A stretch of DNA of 64,000 bases from Anaerobacillus sp. CMMVII (GTDB lineage Bacteria; Bacillota; Bacilli; Bacillales; Anaerobacillaceae). Where the stretch lies: positions 124,001 to 188,000 of the forward strand of contig NZ_JACEHK010000015.1 in assembly GCF_025377685.1 (NCBI RefSeq). Reading direction: 5' to 3'. Positions within the stretch are counted from its first letter, which is position 1, and each line of letters starts with the position of its first letter. This document shows positions 8,799 through 17,468 of this stretch, piece after piece. Made by a program: the position numbers and the translations under genes. The notes beneath the pieces are model-generated. The model did not search any database. It had not been told where the DNA came from and was given only the letters and a program-made list of their open reading frames with translations.

Positions 8799-8836
8799 AA
8801 AAGTGCACTTCAGCAGTAGCCTTAAAGTGCACTTTT
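8799..8836. terminator. Bidirectional terminator
   Basis: A 12-bp perfect stem (8799-8810 with 8825-8836) AAAAGTGCACTT/AAGTGCACTTTT, between convergent genes. Confidence 0.82.
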
Positions 8837-8843
8837 CCATAGG

Positions 8844-9560
8844 TTACTTTTTGGTTGCTTCAACTATTAAGGCAGGTGAATGTGTCTCAAACGGCTCCCC
8901 CTTAAAAGAGCCATATAAATTTATCTCCTGAAAACCTACCTGTGCTAAAACATCTACAAGTTGTTTGCTTGTTATAGGGAGTAAATAAACCTCATTTTTT
9001 AGAATTTCTTCCCCAATTGTAAGTTGCCCGCAAAACTTAATTTTTTTGTCCACATGTTTATATGTACGTCGAAAAGTTAGCTCTTCTTTTTCACGGGTAA
9101 TCATCGGTAGCTCAGTAACTCCTTCTTTTAAAATACGATCATAATTAACAATTTGAATAAGTAACTTTCCACTTTTGGTCAATAAGTTATGGATGTTAGA
9201 CAAGACTTCAGTTAACATAGTCATATTATCCAAATGCACAAGAGAGTTGCCCAGCACTATTATTGTCGAATAGCGCTTGTCCTTTAATTGGTCAAGTTGC
9301 TCCATAGCTAATGAAACAGCGGTAAGAGAAACTTGATTCTTCAAAGCTTTTTCTTCGATGATAGCTACCATATTTTTATCTAAATCTGTAGCAGTTACAT
9401 TTAAACCGAGATTTGCTAAGGCAAGAGCATGATTCCCCGTTCCTGCGGCGATATCAAGCACAGCCCCTTCACCTATCCGTTCTCTAATAAAAGCGATGGA
9501 TTGACTATTTAAAGGAAAGATAAGGTCATAATACTTACTTAATTGTTGATAAAAATCCAT
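8844..9560 (-). CDS. Class I SAM-dependent methyltransferase
   Basis: 238 residues from ATG 9560, with GAGG about nine bases upstream; the frame opens slightly further but without a site. Motif I is VLDIAAGTGNHALAL (SAM glycine loop), followed by the acidic ATDLD that contacts the ribose, then IIVLGNSLVHL and IVNYDRIL as motifs II-III. This is the broad methyltransferase-11/25 fold acting on small molecules in the cytoplasm. The acceptor cannot be predicted. Confidence 0.82.
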   Translation of the reverse strand: MDFYQQLSKYYDLIFPLNSQSIAFIRERIGEGAVLDIAAGTGNHALALANLGLNVTATDLDKNMVAIIEEKALKNQVSLTAVSLAMEQLDQLKDKRYSTIIVLGNSLVHLDNMTMLTEVLSNIHNLLTKSGKLLIQIVNYDRILKEGVTELPMITREKEELTFRRTYKHVDKKIKFCGQLTIGEEILKNEVYLLPITSKQLVDVLAQVGFQEINLYGSFKGEPFETHSPALIVEATKK

Positions 9561-9605
9561 TTTGATCAGCCTCATTTATTAACGTTTATAACTAAGTTTA
9601 ACATA

Positions 9606-9803
9606 TTAGTTGAGAGTCTTTCTAATACTGTGTAGTTTGCGCGAGTATTTTCGGGTTTTTGCCAGATGCCTAGAAGAATTATAATAGTAGTACTTAACAT
9701 AGTGCCAGTTTTTCCAAAAACGAAACCAAAAAACCAGGATTTTTTTTAAGAAAGTGATGGTAGCAGGTTTCCAATGAGGTGGAATTTTCGGTAGTCCTCT
9801 CAT
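9606..9803 (-). CDS. Small, strongly basic aromatic protein, 65 aa
   Basis: ATG at 9803 is preceded by GGGAGG with a 6-base spacer, an ideal site. The product is very basic (Lys/Arg/His throughout) and rich in Trp and Tyr, including FWFRFWKNWHYVKYYYY. One weakly hydrophobic patch (about residues 17-33) could associate with a membrane. I know no family with this pattern. It lies upstream of, and in the same direction as, the methyltransferase, 46 bases apart, so they could be co-transcribed. The ribosome binding site is the main argument that it is real. Confidence 0.45.
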   Translation of the reverse strand: MRGLPKIPPHWKPATITFLKKILVFWFRFWKNWHYVKYYYYNSSRHLAKTRKYSRKLHSIRKTLN

Positions 9804-10060
9804 ATTAATCCTCCCAATCGTTAATTTGTAATATATATGTTTGGAAAAGGAAAAATATCAACTGAGGCTAGAATTTAGTAAATTATAGAAATTATATGTA
9901 GCCTTTGTGAAGTCTATTGAAAGGCTGGCAAAACCGTAGTAAAGTAAGAGTATAGAAAGTGAACAATCACTTTCCACAGAGATAGATTAAACAATTGGGA
10001 GTTAAAATTTTTTACAAGAAATTGTGAACTTTTTCACAAACTATCGAGGGGGAACTTTTA

Positions 10061-10318
10061 ATGATATTTGAAATTAGCCAACAAGCTGCAGAGTTTTATA
10101 AGAATGAATTTGTACTAGGGGATAATGAGGCAATTCGATTATTTGTTCGTGGCGCAGAAGGTTTCTTTTTAGGTGTAGAAAAAGATTTACTAGAACAAGA
10201 GTCTTTTATTATTGAGAAAAACGGAATTAAATTTTTCATTACTGAAAGTGACCAATGGCATTTCCAAGGCAAAACTTTAAATTTTGATCAAACTTCAGAG
10301 ACGATGATCCTTTCTTAA
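10061..10318 (+). CDS. HesB/YadR/YfhF-like small protein
   Basis: 85 residues, ATG 10061 after GAGGGGGA. The opening MIFEISQQAAEFYKNEF, the central IRLFVRG and the FFITESDQWHF end match the HesB/YneR-like group of the Fe-S biosynthesis (IscA) fold. It has no cysteine at all, so it cannot bind a cluster as IscA does; such Cys-less relatives are common in bacilli and their role is unknown. It is monocistronic, with a strong terminator 39 bases downstream. Confidence 0.75.
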   Translation: MIFEISQQAAEFYKNEFVLGDNEAIRLFVRGAEGFFLGVEKDLLEQESFIIEKNGIKFFITESDQWHFQGKTLNFDQTSETMILS

Positions 10319-10356
10319 AGTGTAGAATAAAAGATATATAATAATTGAACGTTGGT

Positions 10357-10392
10357 TGAGGCGGAGGACAAAAATATTTGTCCTCCGCCTCA
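10357..10392 (+). terminator. Strong terminator
   Basis: A 16-bp perfect GC-rich stem (10357-10372 with 10377-10392) with a 4-base loop, followed by TTTCGTTT. Confidence 0.85.
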
Positions 10393-10840
10393 TTTCGTTT
10401 AGGAAAACGGTCAATATGTAAAATAAATTAAAAAATTTGACTAGAATATTAAATAGAACCAACTGTAGGGGGGAAGCAAATATTAAAACCGAGAAGGAAA
10501 AGGAAATTGATATTTGAAATGGAACTCATATTAAATTCTGTAAGAGTTTTAGAAACAAAAGCAGCCTTTTAAAAAAATGTATCCTTATTACGCAAATTTA
10601 AACAAAAAAATGCAAAATATGTCTTTTAAATAAGCTTCAGAAGTGTTATATTTATGCTGATTAAGTTAAGTGCTTACATAAATCGTTCATGACTTCAGGT
10701 GGCATACCTAAATATTCCTAATGTAGATGTCTGACGTCATACATTCAAGAGCTTATTATTTTTTGTTTAAAAAATAGCCAAATTGGAAATTGTAAGCATG
10801 ATACTTTTAATCACACCAATTTAAAGGGGGATAAAACAGA
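10393..10840. promoter_or_regulatory. Leader region of nupN with an unassigned stem-loop
   Basis: About 450 bases without a gene. A 10-bp stem with one mismatch, ATGACTTCAG (10689-10698) with CTGACGTCAT (10731-10740), encloses 32 bases that could hold two small hairpins (GGTGGCATACC and CTAATGTAG). It is placed where a regulatory leader would be. It lacks the conserved junction bases of the purine riboswitch, and I cannot match it to another known class. Confidence 0.4.
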
Positions 10841-11938
10841 ATGAAAAAGAAAAAATTTCCTATTCTTATGTCACTTGCTTTAGCAGCTGGAACACTGCTT
10901 TCTGCATGTGGACAAGGTGCAGACCCTGCACCTGCAGAACCTACACCTGCACCAGGTGGTGGCGATACTCCAACTGAAGAAACAACTGATTTTTCTGTAA
11001 AAATGGTTACAGATGTTGGTGGAGTAGATGACAAGTCGTTTAACGAATCAGCTTGGGAAGGTCTTCAACAATTTGAAGCTGACTTTGGAGCTGAAGTTGG
11101 TTACTTACAATCAGGTGATGCTGCAGACTATCAACCTAACCTAAATCGTCTTGTACGTGAAGGTAACGATTTAGTATTTGCAATCGGTTTCTTAATGGGC
11201 GACGATGTTAAGGCAGTAGCTCAGCAACAAACTGAAGCACAACTTGCAATCGTTGACATGGTTGTTGAAGGTGACGATGGCAACTTATTAGAAAATGTTG
11301 CAAATATTACATTTGCTGAGCATGAAGGTTCATTCCTAGTTGGGGTAATCGCTGGTTTAACAACAAAAACGAATAAAGTTGGTTTCCTTGGTGGAGTTGA
11401 CGGTTTCCTAATTAAGAAGTTCGAAAACGGATTTAAAGCTGGGGTAAAAGCTGTTAATCCGGATGCTGAAATCATTGTTCAATACGCTGAATCATTTAAT
11501 GATGCTGCACGTGGACAACAAATCTCTGGTACAATCTACGCTCAAGGCGCTGACATCATTTATCATGCTGCTGGTGGTACTGGTAATGGACTATTTACTG
11601 AAGCAAAAGAGCGTAAAAGAGCTGGGGAAGACGTTTGGGCAATTGGTGTAGATAAAGACCAACATGCTGAAGGTCTACCTGAAAATGTTACATTAACTTC
11701 AATGATTAAACGTGTTGACCAAGCGGTATATCAAGTTTCTGAAAGAACTATGAACGGTGATTTCCCTGGTGGACAAATTGTTACGTTTGGTTTAGAGCAA
11801 GAAGGGGTTGGAATTGCTCCAACTACTGAGAACGTTTCTGCTGAAGCTTTACAAGCTGTAGAAGACTACAAAGCGAAAATCTTAAGCGGTGAAATCAACG
11901 TTCCAATGACTGATGAAGAATATGCAGCTCAACAATAA
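10841..11938 (+). CDS. nupN: BMP-family nucleoside-binding lipoprotein (NupN-like)
   Basis: 365 residues, ATG after AAAGGGGG. A lipoprotein signal peptide ends in LLSAC, followed by a Pro/Ala/Thr-rich linker (APAEPTPAPGGG). The BMP (PF02608) domain contains VTDVGGVDDKSFNESAW and later AAGGTGNGLF and IGVDKDQ, which form the purine nucleoside pocket in this family. It is the extracellular receptor for the ABC importer encoded by the next three genes, in the same order as Bacillus subtilis nupNOPQ (guanosine uptake). The exact nucleoside preference is inferred from synteny. Confidence 0.9.
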   Translation: MKKKKFPILMSLALAAGTLLSACGQGADPAPAEPTPAPGGGDTPTEETTDFSVKMVTDVGGVDDKSFNESAWEGLQQFEADFGAEVGYLQSGDAADYQPNLNRLVREGNDLVFAIGFLMGDDVKAVAQQQTEAQLAIVDMVVEGDDGNLLENVANITFAEHEGSFLVGVIAGLTTKTNKVGFLGGVDGFLIKKFENGFKAGVKAVNPDAEIIVQYAESFNDAARGQQISGTIYAQGADIIYHAAGGTGNGLFTEAKERKRAGEDVWAIGVDKDQHAEGLPENVTLTSMIKRVDQAVYQVSERTMNGDFPGGQIVTFGLEQEGVGIAPTTENVSAEALQAVEDYKAKILSGEINVPMTDEEYAAQQ

Positions 11939-11957
11939 TAAATAAGTACCTTGCAAA

Positions 11958-12070
11958 GAGGCTGACTCAAGAAAAGTGTCAGTCACCTCAATGAATACAT
12001 AGTTAGGTTATTGGAAGATAACACTATCTAGCATAACATTGAGGTGAGCAGATGCTAGGGAGTCAGCCCC
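11958..12070 (+). repeat. Structured intergenic element between nupN and nupO
   Basis: Nested inverted repeats: an outer stem GAGGCTGACTC (11958-11968) with GAGTCAGCCC (12060-12069), and an inner perfect 10-bp stem CACCTCAATG (11984-11993) with CATTGAGGTG (12037-12046), plus a small CTGAC/GTCAG hairpin on the left side. The architecture suggests either a mobile palindromic repeat or an RNA structure that lowers read-through from the abundant binding protein into the transporter genes. Confidence 0.65.
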
Positions 12071-12126
12071 TTTGTTACTTTGCAATTGAAAACAAATTGG
12101 AGCGATTTACGTTAGGAGTGTTACTT

Positions 12127-13656
12127 TTGAATAACGTGATTGAAATGAATAATATTCGTAAAGAATTTCCGGGAATTGTTGCAAACGATAACATTACACT
12201 CCAGCTACGTCAAGGTGAGATTCACGCACTCCTTGGAGAGAATGGGGCTGGTAAGTCTACGTTAATGAATATTCTCTTTGGTCTTTACCAACCTGATAAA
12301 GGTGAAATTAAGGTAAGAGGCGAAAAAGTAGCAATTACTGATCCAAATGTGGCCAACAAATTAGGTATCGGGATGGTCCATCAACATTTTATGCTTGTCG
12401 AGAATTTTACAATAGCTGAAAATATTATTCTAGGTAGTGAACCAACAATTGCCGGAAGAATTAATATAAAGAAGGCTGAAAAAGACGTTAAAGAACTTTC
12501 AGAAAAATATGGTTTAAAGGTAGATCCAAGGGCAAAAATCGAAGATATTTCAGTTGGAATGCAACAACGCGTTGAAATTATTAAAACTTTATATCGCGGT
12601 GCGGAAATCTTAATCTTTGATGAACCCACAGCAGCTTTAACACCGCAAGAGATTAGTGAACTTATTCAAATTATGAAAGCCCTAGTTAAAGAAGGAAAAT
12701 CAATTATATTGATTACACATAAATTAAAAGAAATTATGTCTGTATGTGATCGTTGTACAGTTATTCGACGTGGTAAAGGAATTGGTACAGTGGAGGTTAA
12801 GGAAACTAATCCTGATGCCTTAGCTGCAATGATGGTAGGTCGAGAAGTCAATTTTACAATTGAACGTGAAAAGGCTCAGCCTAAACATGATGTTTTGTCT
12901 GTAAAAGATCTAGTTGTTCATGATGTTCGTAAAGTTCCAGTTGTTAATGGTCTTAATTTAGAAGTAAAAGCTGGGGAAATTTTAGGAATTGCTGGTGTAG
13001 ACGGAAATGGTCAGTCTGAATTAATTGAGGCAATTACTGGATTACGTAAAGCAAGTAGCGGTTCGATTACCTTAAATGGTAAAGATCTAACTAAATTAAA
13101 GACTCGTAAAATTACTGAAGCTGGGATTGCTCATATTCCTCAAGATCGTCATAAGCATGGGTTGGTTCTTGATTTCTCTGTTGCTGAAAATATTGTTTTA
13201 CAAACTTACTATCAAAAACCATATTCGAAAAATAAAATCTTAAACTTTCCAGCCATACTTGATAAGTCGAAAAAGCTAATAGAGGAATACGATGTTCGTA
13301 CACCAAGTGAACAAACCTTAGCCAGATCCTTATCTGGTGGTAACCAACAAAAAGCAATTATTGCTAGGGAAGTAGATCGTTCTCCAGACTTCTTAATTGC
13401 GGCACAGCCGACAAGGGGCTTGGATGTTGGTGCAATTGAATTTATTCATCGTAAACTCATTGAAGAACGTGATAAGGGACGAGCGGTATTACTTGTTTCG
13501 TTAGAATTAGATGAAGTATTAAACGTAAGTGACCGTATCGCCGTTATTTACGAAGGGAAAATTGTTGCTATTGTGGATCCAAAAGAAACAGACGAAAAAG
13601 AATTAGGACTTCTCATGGCCGGTGGGAAGAGCAAGAGAGTAGGTGAACAACAATGA
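12127..13656 (+). CDS. nupO: Nucleoside ABC importer, duplicated ATPase (NupO-like)
   Basis: 509 residues from TTG 12127, with TTAGGAG eight bases upstream; the frame is open 75 bases further but without a site. It has two fused ATPase domains. The first has Walker A GENGAGKST, signature region ISVGMQQRVEI and Walker B LIFDEPTAAL. The second has a degenerate Walker A (GVDGNGQSE), signature LSGGNQQK and AAQPTRGLDVGA in place of a canonical Walker B. This sugar/nucleoside (RbsA-like) layout is standard. It energises uptake through NupP and NupQ; its stop overlaps the nupP start by four bases. Confidence 0.92.
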   Translation: MNNVIEMNNIRKEFPGIVANDNITLQLRQGEIHALLGENGAGKSTLMNILFGLYQPDKGEIKVRGEKVAITDPNVANKLGIGMVHQHFMLVENFTIAENIILGSEPTIAGRINIKKAEKDVKELSEKYGLKVDPRAKIEDISVGMQQRVEIIKTLYRGAEILIFDEPTAALTPQEISELIQIMKALVKEGKSIILITHKLKEIMSVCDRCTVIRRGKGIGTVEVKETNPDALAAMMVGREVNFTIEREKAQPKHDVLSVKDLVVHDVRKVPVVNGLNLEVKAGEILGIAGVDGNGQSELIEAITGLRKASSGSITLNGKDLTKLKTRKITEAGIAHIPQDRHKHGLVLDFSVAENIVLQTYYQKPYSKNKILNFPAILDKSKKLIEEYDVRTPSEQTLARSLSGGNQQKAIIAREVDRSPDFLIAAQPTRGLDVGAIEFIHRKLIEERDKGRAVLLVSLELDEVLNVSDRIAVIYEGKIVAIVDPKETDEKELGLLMAGGKSKRVGEQQ

Positions 13657-14714
13657 TCCATAAATGGCTAACTGGTGGAAAATTAACGAACATTCTAGTT
13701 CCGTTAATTTCGGTATTTTTAGGGATTTTTGTTGGTGCCATCCTGATGTTATTCATTGGGCAAAACCCAATCGTAGGGTACATGGCGCTATTATCAGGAG
13801 TATTTGGCGACATCTATTATTTCGGGGAAATGCTCCGCATGATGACACCGCTTATTTTAGCAGGGTTAGCAGTGGCGTTTGCATTTCGTACTGGCTTATT
13901 CAACATAGGGGTAGAAGGCCAATTAATTGTAGGGTGGCTTGCTTCTGTTTCTGTTGGACTTTTAATCGATGCGCCGTTTATTATTCATTTACCGCTAGCA
14001 ATAGCAGCTGGAGCATTAGCTGGGGCGCTTTGGGGGTTGGTTCCTGGATTTCTAAAAGCAAGGTTTTATGTTCATGAGGTTATTGTTACCATCATGATGA
14101 ATTATGTTGCTTTATATTCTAGTAACTACATCATTCGCACATACTTACTGGTTCCGGGTGAAAGAACCGATAGAATTGCATCATCTGCTTCGCTTGCATC
14201 ACCATTTTTACAAGCACTAACTGATTATTCACGTCTGCATTTTGGTTTCTTTCTCGCTATTTTTGCTTGCTTTGTTGCCTGGTTTATCTTATGGAAAACT
14301 ACTTTAGGCTTTGAACTTCGGGCGGTTGGATATAATAAACATGCGTCTCATTATGCTGGAATGAACGTTAATCGAAATATTGTTTTAGCGATGGTCATTT
14401 CAGGTGCTTTTGCGGGTGTTGCAGGGGCAATGGAAGGACTTGGAACATATGGTTATATGTCAATCTTAGCAGGTTTTACTGGTACTGGATTTAACGGAAT
14501 TGCCGTAGCATTACTAGGTGCGAACACTTCGATTGGAGTATTTTTAGCTGCTGCGTTATTTGGTGCGTTAACTGTAGGTGCACCTAATATGCAATCACAA
14601 GCTGGAATTCCTCCAGAATTGGTTAATATCGTTATTGCATTAATCATCTTTTTTGTAGCATCAAGCTACTTAATTAGACTCGTTATTAACCGGCTCCAAA
14701 AGGAGGGAAAATAA
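13653..14714 (+). CDS. nupP: Nucleoside ABC importer permease (NupP-like)
   Basis: 353 residues, ATG overlapping the nupO stop (ATGA). A multi-helix membrane protein of the BPD_transp_2 family. The central GLFNIGVEGQLIVG and the later GFELRAVGYNKHASHYAGM loop are the signature of nucleoside permeases of the BMP systems. It forms the channel together with nupQ. Confidence 0.92.
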   Translation: MIHKWLTGGKLTNILVPLISVFLGIFVGAILMLFIGQNPIVGYMALLSGVFGDIYYFGEMLRMMTPLILAGLAVAFAFRTGLFNIGVEGQLIVGWLASVSVGLLIDAPFIIHLPLAIAAGALAGALWGLVPGFLKARFYVHEVIVTIMMNYVALYSSNYIIRTYLLVPGERTDRIASSASLASPFLQALTDYSRLHFGFFLAIFACFVAWFILWKTTLGFELRAVGYNKHASHYAGMNVNRNIVLAMVISGAFAGVAGAMEGLGTYGYMSILAGFTGTGFNGIAVALLGANTSIGVFLAAALFGALTVGAPNMQSQAGIPPELVNIVIALIIFFVASSYLIRLVINRLQKEGK

Positions 14715-15676
14715 ATGGGTTTTATGGATATTTTAGCGTTAGTCATCCCAGCTACTATATTTTAGCAGCTCCATTAATTTTTACAGCTCTTGGCGGATTA
14801 TTTAGTGAACGTTCAGGTGTTGTAAATATCGGGTTAGAGGGATTAATGGTAATGGGTGCGTTTACCGGGATTGTTAGTGCCTTATACTTAGAAGGTTTAG
14901 GTTTTGGTGCTTGGTCACCATGGATAGCTCTAATTTTTGCAGTTATCGTAGGCGCATTATTTTCCTTATTTCACGCAGTAGCTTCTATTACCTTTAAGGC
15001 AGATCAAGTTGTAAGTGGGGTTGCCTTAAACTTTTTAGCAGTGGGGCTAGCAGTATTTTTAGTTCGTAATATGTTTGGTAAAGGTCAAACAGACTATGTA
15101 ACCTACCGTATTTCACGGGAAAATTTACCTTTATTACAGGATATTCCTTTCTTAGGACCACTCTTTTTCCAAAGAGTATATTACACATCCTTTATTGCAA
15201 TTATAGCAGCTTTGGTAGTTTGGTATGTGGTATTTTATACTCCATTCGGCTTGCGTCTTCGTTCAGTCGGTGAACATCCGATGGCTGCAGATACAATGGG
15301 GATAAAAGTAAACAGAATGCGTTATATTGGGGTAATGCTTAGTGGTGCTTTTGCTGGTATGGGAGGAGCAGTCTTTGCCTTAACAACAGCGGGTAACTTT
15401 GCAGGAAATACGATTGCTGGACAAGGTTTCATGGCTCTTGCAGCATTAATCTTTGGTAAGTGGCATCCACTTGGGGCACTTGGTGCAGCCTTATTTTTCG
15501 GGTTAGCGCAATCGTTAAGTATTACTGGTCAGGCAATTCCATTCTTGGCAAACGTACCTCAGGTATATTTATTAATTGCTCCTTATGTGTTAACAATTTT
15601 AGCGTTAGCTGGGTTTGTTGGTAAAGCCGAAGGACCAAAAGCAATTGGTAAACCATATGAAAAAGGAAGCAGATAA
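14715..15676 (+). pseudogene. nupQ: Nucleoside ABC importer permease NupQ, broken by one missing base
   Basis: ATG 14715 follows AAGGAGGG just after nupP. The frame MGFMDILALVIPATIF stops at 14763-14765. One extra T in the T4 run at 14760-14763 joins it to LAAPLIFTALGGLFSERSG and the full second permease to 15676, giving 320 residues, the normal size. The body has the family hallmarks SGVVNIGLEGLMVMGA and LRSVGEHPMAADTMG. The transporter needs both permeases, so a true frameshift would disable the operon. A base-calling error is likelier. Confidence 0.87.
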
Positions 15677-15699
15677 AAAACCGCCACTGGCGGTTTTTT
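15675..15699 (+). terminator. Terminator of the nup operon
   Basis: Stem AAAAAACCGCC/GGCGGTTTTTT with loop ACT, starting inside the nupQ stop codon. Confidence 0.92.
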
Positions 15700-15716
15700 T
15701 GGTTTTAAATGTAAAT

Positions 15717-15828
15717 TAATGAATGTCATAATTTATTATTTGCGCTATAAGGTTCTAAATGTAATTGCGTAAATACCATTCGCAGGTTGATATAGCTTGA
15801 TTAAGGTAATTATGAAATTCACTCAAAT
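15717..15828. repeat. Dispersed palindromic repeat, copy 2
   Basis: Arms TGAATGTCATAATT (15720-15733) and AATTATGAAATTCA (15808-15821), with the shared interior TAGCTTGATTAAGG (15793-15806). Related to 5752-5828, but its central part is about 35 bases longer. Confidence 0.7.
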
Positions 15829-15970
15829 AAGATTATTTTTCGAATTTTCGACATTTTTCTACCCTAACGAGTGGTTTTAATTTATAATAATAAAAAAGCT
15901 CTCTACGTGAGCATTGTGGCTTTATGGACATTATTTCATAAATATTCCATTCGGAGCAACAATCTTTTAA

Positions 15971-16168
15971 AAAGGCTGTTTTCGCAAAGTTTGTTACTTT
16001 CGTAAAAATCCCAAAAACCGGATTTTTACACAAAATACTAAGAATTCACCACTAATTTAGTAAGTATTGCTCTTTTCTTACTTAATTTATTGGGTGATAA
16101 CTTCAAATAAGGTATTTTTCCGATTACTTTAGAGTAAAAAAGCAACTATGTTTACGAAAAGAGCCTTT
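15971..16168. repeat. MITE-like element with terminal inverted repeats, copy 1
   Basis: The left end AAAGGCTGTTTTCGCAAAGT and the right end (complement AAGGCTCTTTTCGTAAACAT) are imperfect inverted repeats of about 28 bases. The 140-base interior has no convincing coding frame. The same ends occur at 22149-22247. With the palindromic repeat before it, it fills the 574-base gap between nupQ and cheX. Confidence 0.7.
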
Positions 16169-16250
16169 TAAAAACAGCCTAATAGAGATTCTAACTGATA
16201 CATCTCTTATTACTAAAATGGTACTGGTCATAAATTAGGAGGAAAACATC

Positions 16251-16715
16251 ATGAACGCAAAACATGTCAACGCAATCTGTCGAGCCACTGAATCTATTTT
16301 TATTAACTTTTTTGGTGTTGAGGTTAAACCACTAAGACCCCGTGTAGAACAAATGGCGATTCCTTCTAACCAAGTTTCAGTTATATTAGGAATTAATGGT
16401 CAGTTAAATGGTCAAATCATATGTTCAATTACTGAACAAACGGCAAAAAATATTGTTGGGGTAATGATGGGCGGAATGATTATTGAACAATTAGATGAAA
16501 TAGGCTGGAGTGCCATTCAAGAATTTGGAAACTGGGTAGCAGGAACTACTGCAACTGAGCTTTCAAAAGATAATGTTCTAATTGACGTAACCCCGCCGGT
16601 AATTAATGAAGGGTCCTCAAAATTTCGTACAAGTAATGTATTTATCACGGTGCCGCTAGAAACAAAAATGGGCTTAGTCGACATACATATATCCGTAAAA
16701 GAAGTTGCTGCTTAG
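16251..16715 (+). CDS. cheX: CheX-family chemotaxis phosphatase
   Basis: 154 residues, ATG 16251 after TAGGAGG. The CheX/CheC fold is shown by the N-terminal MNAKHVNAICRATESIF and by the active-site helix AIQEFGNWVAGT, which carries the ExxN residues used to dephosphorylate CheY~P. Only one such helix is present, as in CheX rather than CheC. No other chemotaxis gene is adjacent, so it acts on a CheY (or another response regulator) encoded elsewhere. Confidence 0.83.
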   Translation: MNAKHVNAICRATESIFINFFGVEVKPLRPRVEQMAIPSNQVSVILGINGQLNGQIICSITEQTAKNIVGVMMGGMIIEQLDEIGWSAIQEFGNWVAGTTATELSKDNVLIDVTPPVINEGSSKFRTSNVFITVPLETKMGLVDIHISVKEVAA

Positions 16716-16743
16716 ATTAATAGTGGGAATACCCTAATACAGA

Positions 16744-16798
16744 AAAAAGCAAAGAAGAGACCGGAATTGTAAAATTTCTGGTCTCTTCTTTGCTTTTT
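16744..16798. terminator. Long bidirectional terminator
   Basis: A stem of about 18 bp (AAAAGCAAAGAAGAGACC with GGTCTCTTCTTTGCTTTT) around 16745-16797, with T-runs on both strands, between cheX and the convergent yceI gene. Confidence 0.88.
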
Positions 16799-16849
16799 AT
16801 CTGCCCGAAGACAAACAGAGGTGCTTCCCGTTACTATTACCTTTAATGA

Positions 16850-17380
16850 TTAAGCCTTTGCAGCTTGAATTTCAAGTGAGATCTTAATCTGATCTCCTAC
16901 AAGAACCCCGCCAGTTTCTAATGCTGCATTCCATGTTAAACCATAGTCACTGCGTTTAATTTTGCCATTAGCACTAAAACCTACCTTCTCATTCCCCCAA
17001 GGATCTTTCCCCTGGCCTTCGAATTTTACAGTAAACGACTCTTTGCGAGTCACCCCACGAATAGTTAAATCACCTTGCAATTCATACTCACCATCACCGT
17101 TACTTACGATTTCAGTAGCTTTAAATGTTAATTTTGGGAAGTTTTCTACATCAAAGAAATCTGCTGAACGTAAATGGTTATCACGGTCTTCATTTCGAGT
17201 ATCAATGCTTGCAGTATCAATACTAAAAGAAATATCTGCTGTTGTAAGATCATTTGGATCTGCATCAATTTCTGCACTAAATTCATTAAAGGTACCTTTC
17301 ACGTTTGCTATCATCATGTGTTTTACTGAAAAATCCACACTACTGTGCGCTGTATCAACTGCCCATTTTGTTTTTGTCAT
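16850..17380 (-). CDS. YceI-family lipid-binding protein
   Basis: 176 residues, ATG after AAGGAGGA. The YceI lipocalin-like beta-barrel is shown by WAVDTAHSSVDFSVKHMMI at the start, then RDNHLRSADFFDVENFP and GVTRKESFTVKFEG. It has no signal peptide, so it is cytoplasmic, unlike Gram-negative YceI. Family members bind isoprenoid or polyprenyl lipids, including quinones. The upstream region holds a consensus promoter and an inverted repeat resembling an MhqR operator, suggesting induction by quinone-type compounds. Confidence 0.88.
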   Translation of the reverse strand: MTKTKWAVDTAHSSVDFSVKHMMIANVKGTFNEFSAEIDADPNDLTTADISFSIDTASIDTRNEDRDNHLRSADFFDVENFPKLTFKATEIVSNGDGEYELQGDLTIRGVTRKESFTVKFEGQGKDPWGNEKVGFSANGKIKRSDYGLTWNAALETGGVLVGDQIKISLEIQAAKA

Positions 17381-17405
17381 AATAATAATTCCTCCTTAAA
17401 TAATA

Positions 17406-17423
17406 TATCTTAAATTCAAGATA
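17406..17423 (-). promoter_or_regulatory. Candidate MhqR/MarR-type operator of the yceI gene
   Basis: Inverted repeat TATCTT-AAATTC-AAGATA with perfect 6-bp arms, just downstream of the predicted start of transcription. Its spacing and bases are close to the known MhqR operator of Bacillus (TATCTCGAATTCGAGATA, 14 of 18 identical). A second, weaker ATCTTAAG repeat lies next to it. Confidence 0.5.
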
Positions 17424-17439
17424 ACTTAACTTAAGATAA

Positions 17440-17468
17440 ATTATATACCGGATTTGTGAGAATAGCAA
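17440..17468 (-). promoter_or_regulatory. Sigma-A promoter of the yceI gene
   Basis: On the minus strand TTGCTA (17468-17463), a 17-base spacer, and TATAAT (17445-17440), about 60 bases before the start codon. Confidence 0.7.

Noticed and set aside
10393-10840. Purine riboswitch upstream of nupN
   Set aside because: The three-way junction bases and loop sequences of the purine aptamer are absent; only an unassigned stem is present.
14757-14766. Programmed frameshift in nupQ
   Set aside because: The site ATATTTTAG is not a classical slippery sequence, there is no stimulatory structure, and four other genes show the same single-base loss in homopolymers, so a sequence error is the simpler reading.
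15833-16033. 66-codon minus-strand frame
   Set aside because: It overlaps the MITE-like element, lacks a ribosome binding site and resembles no family.
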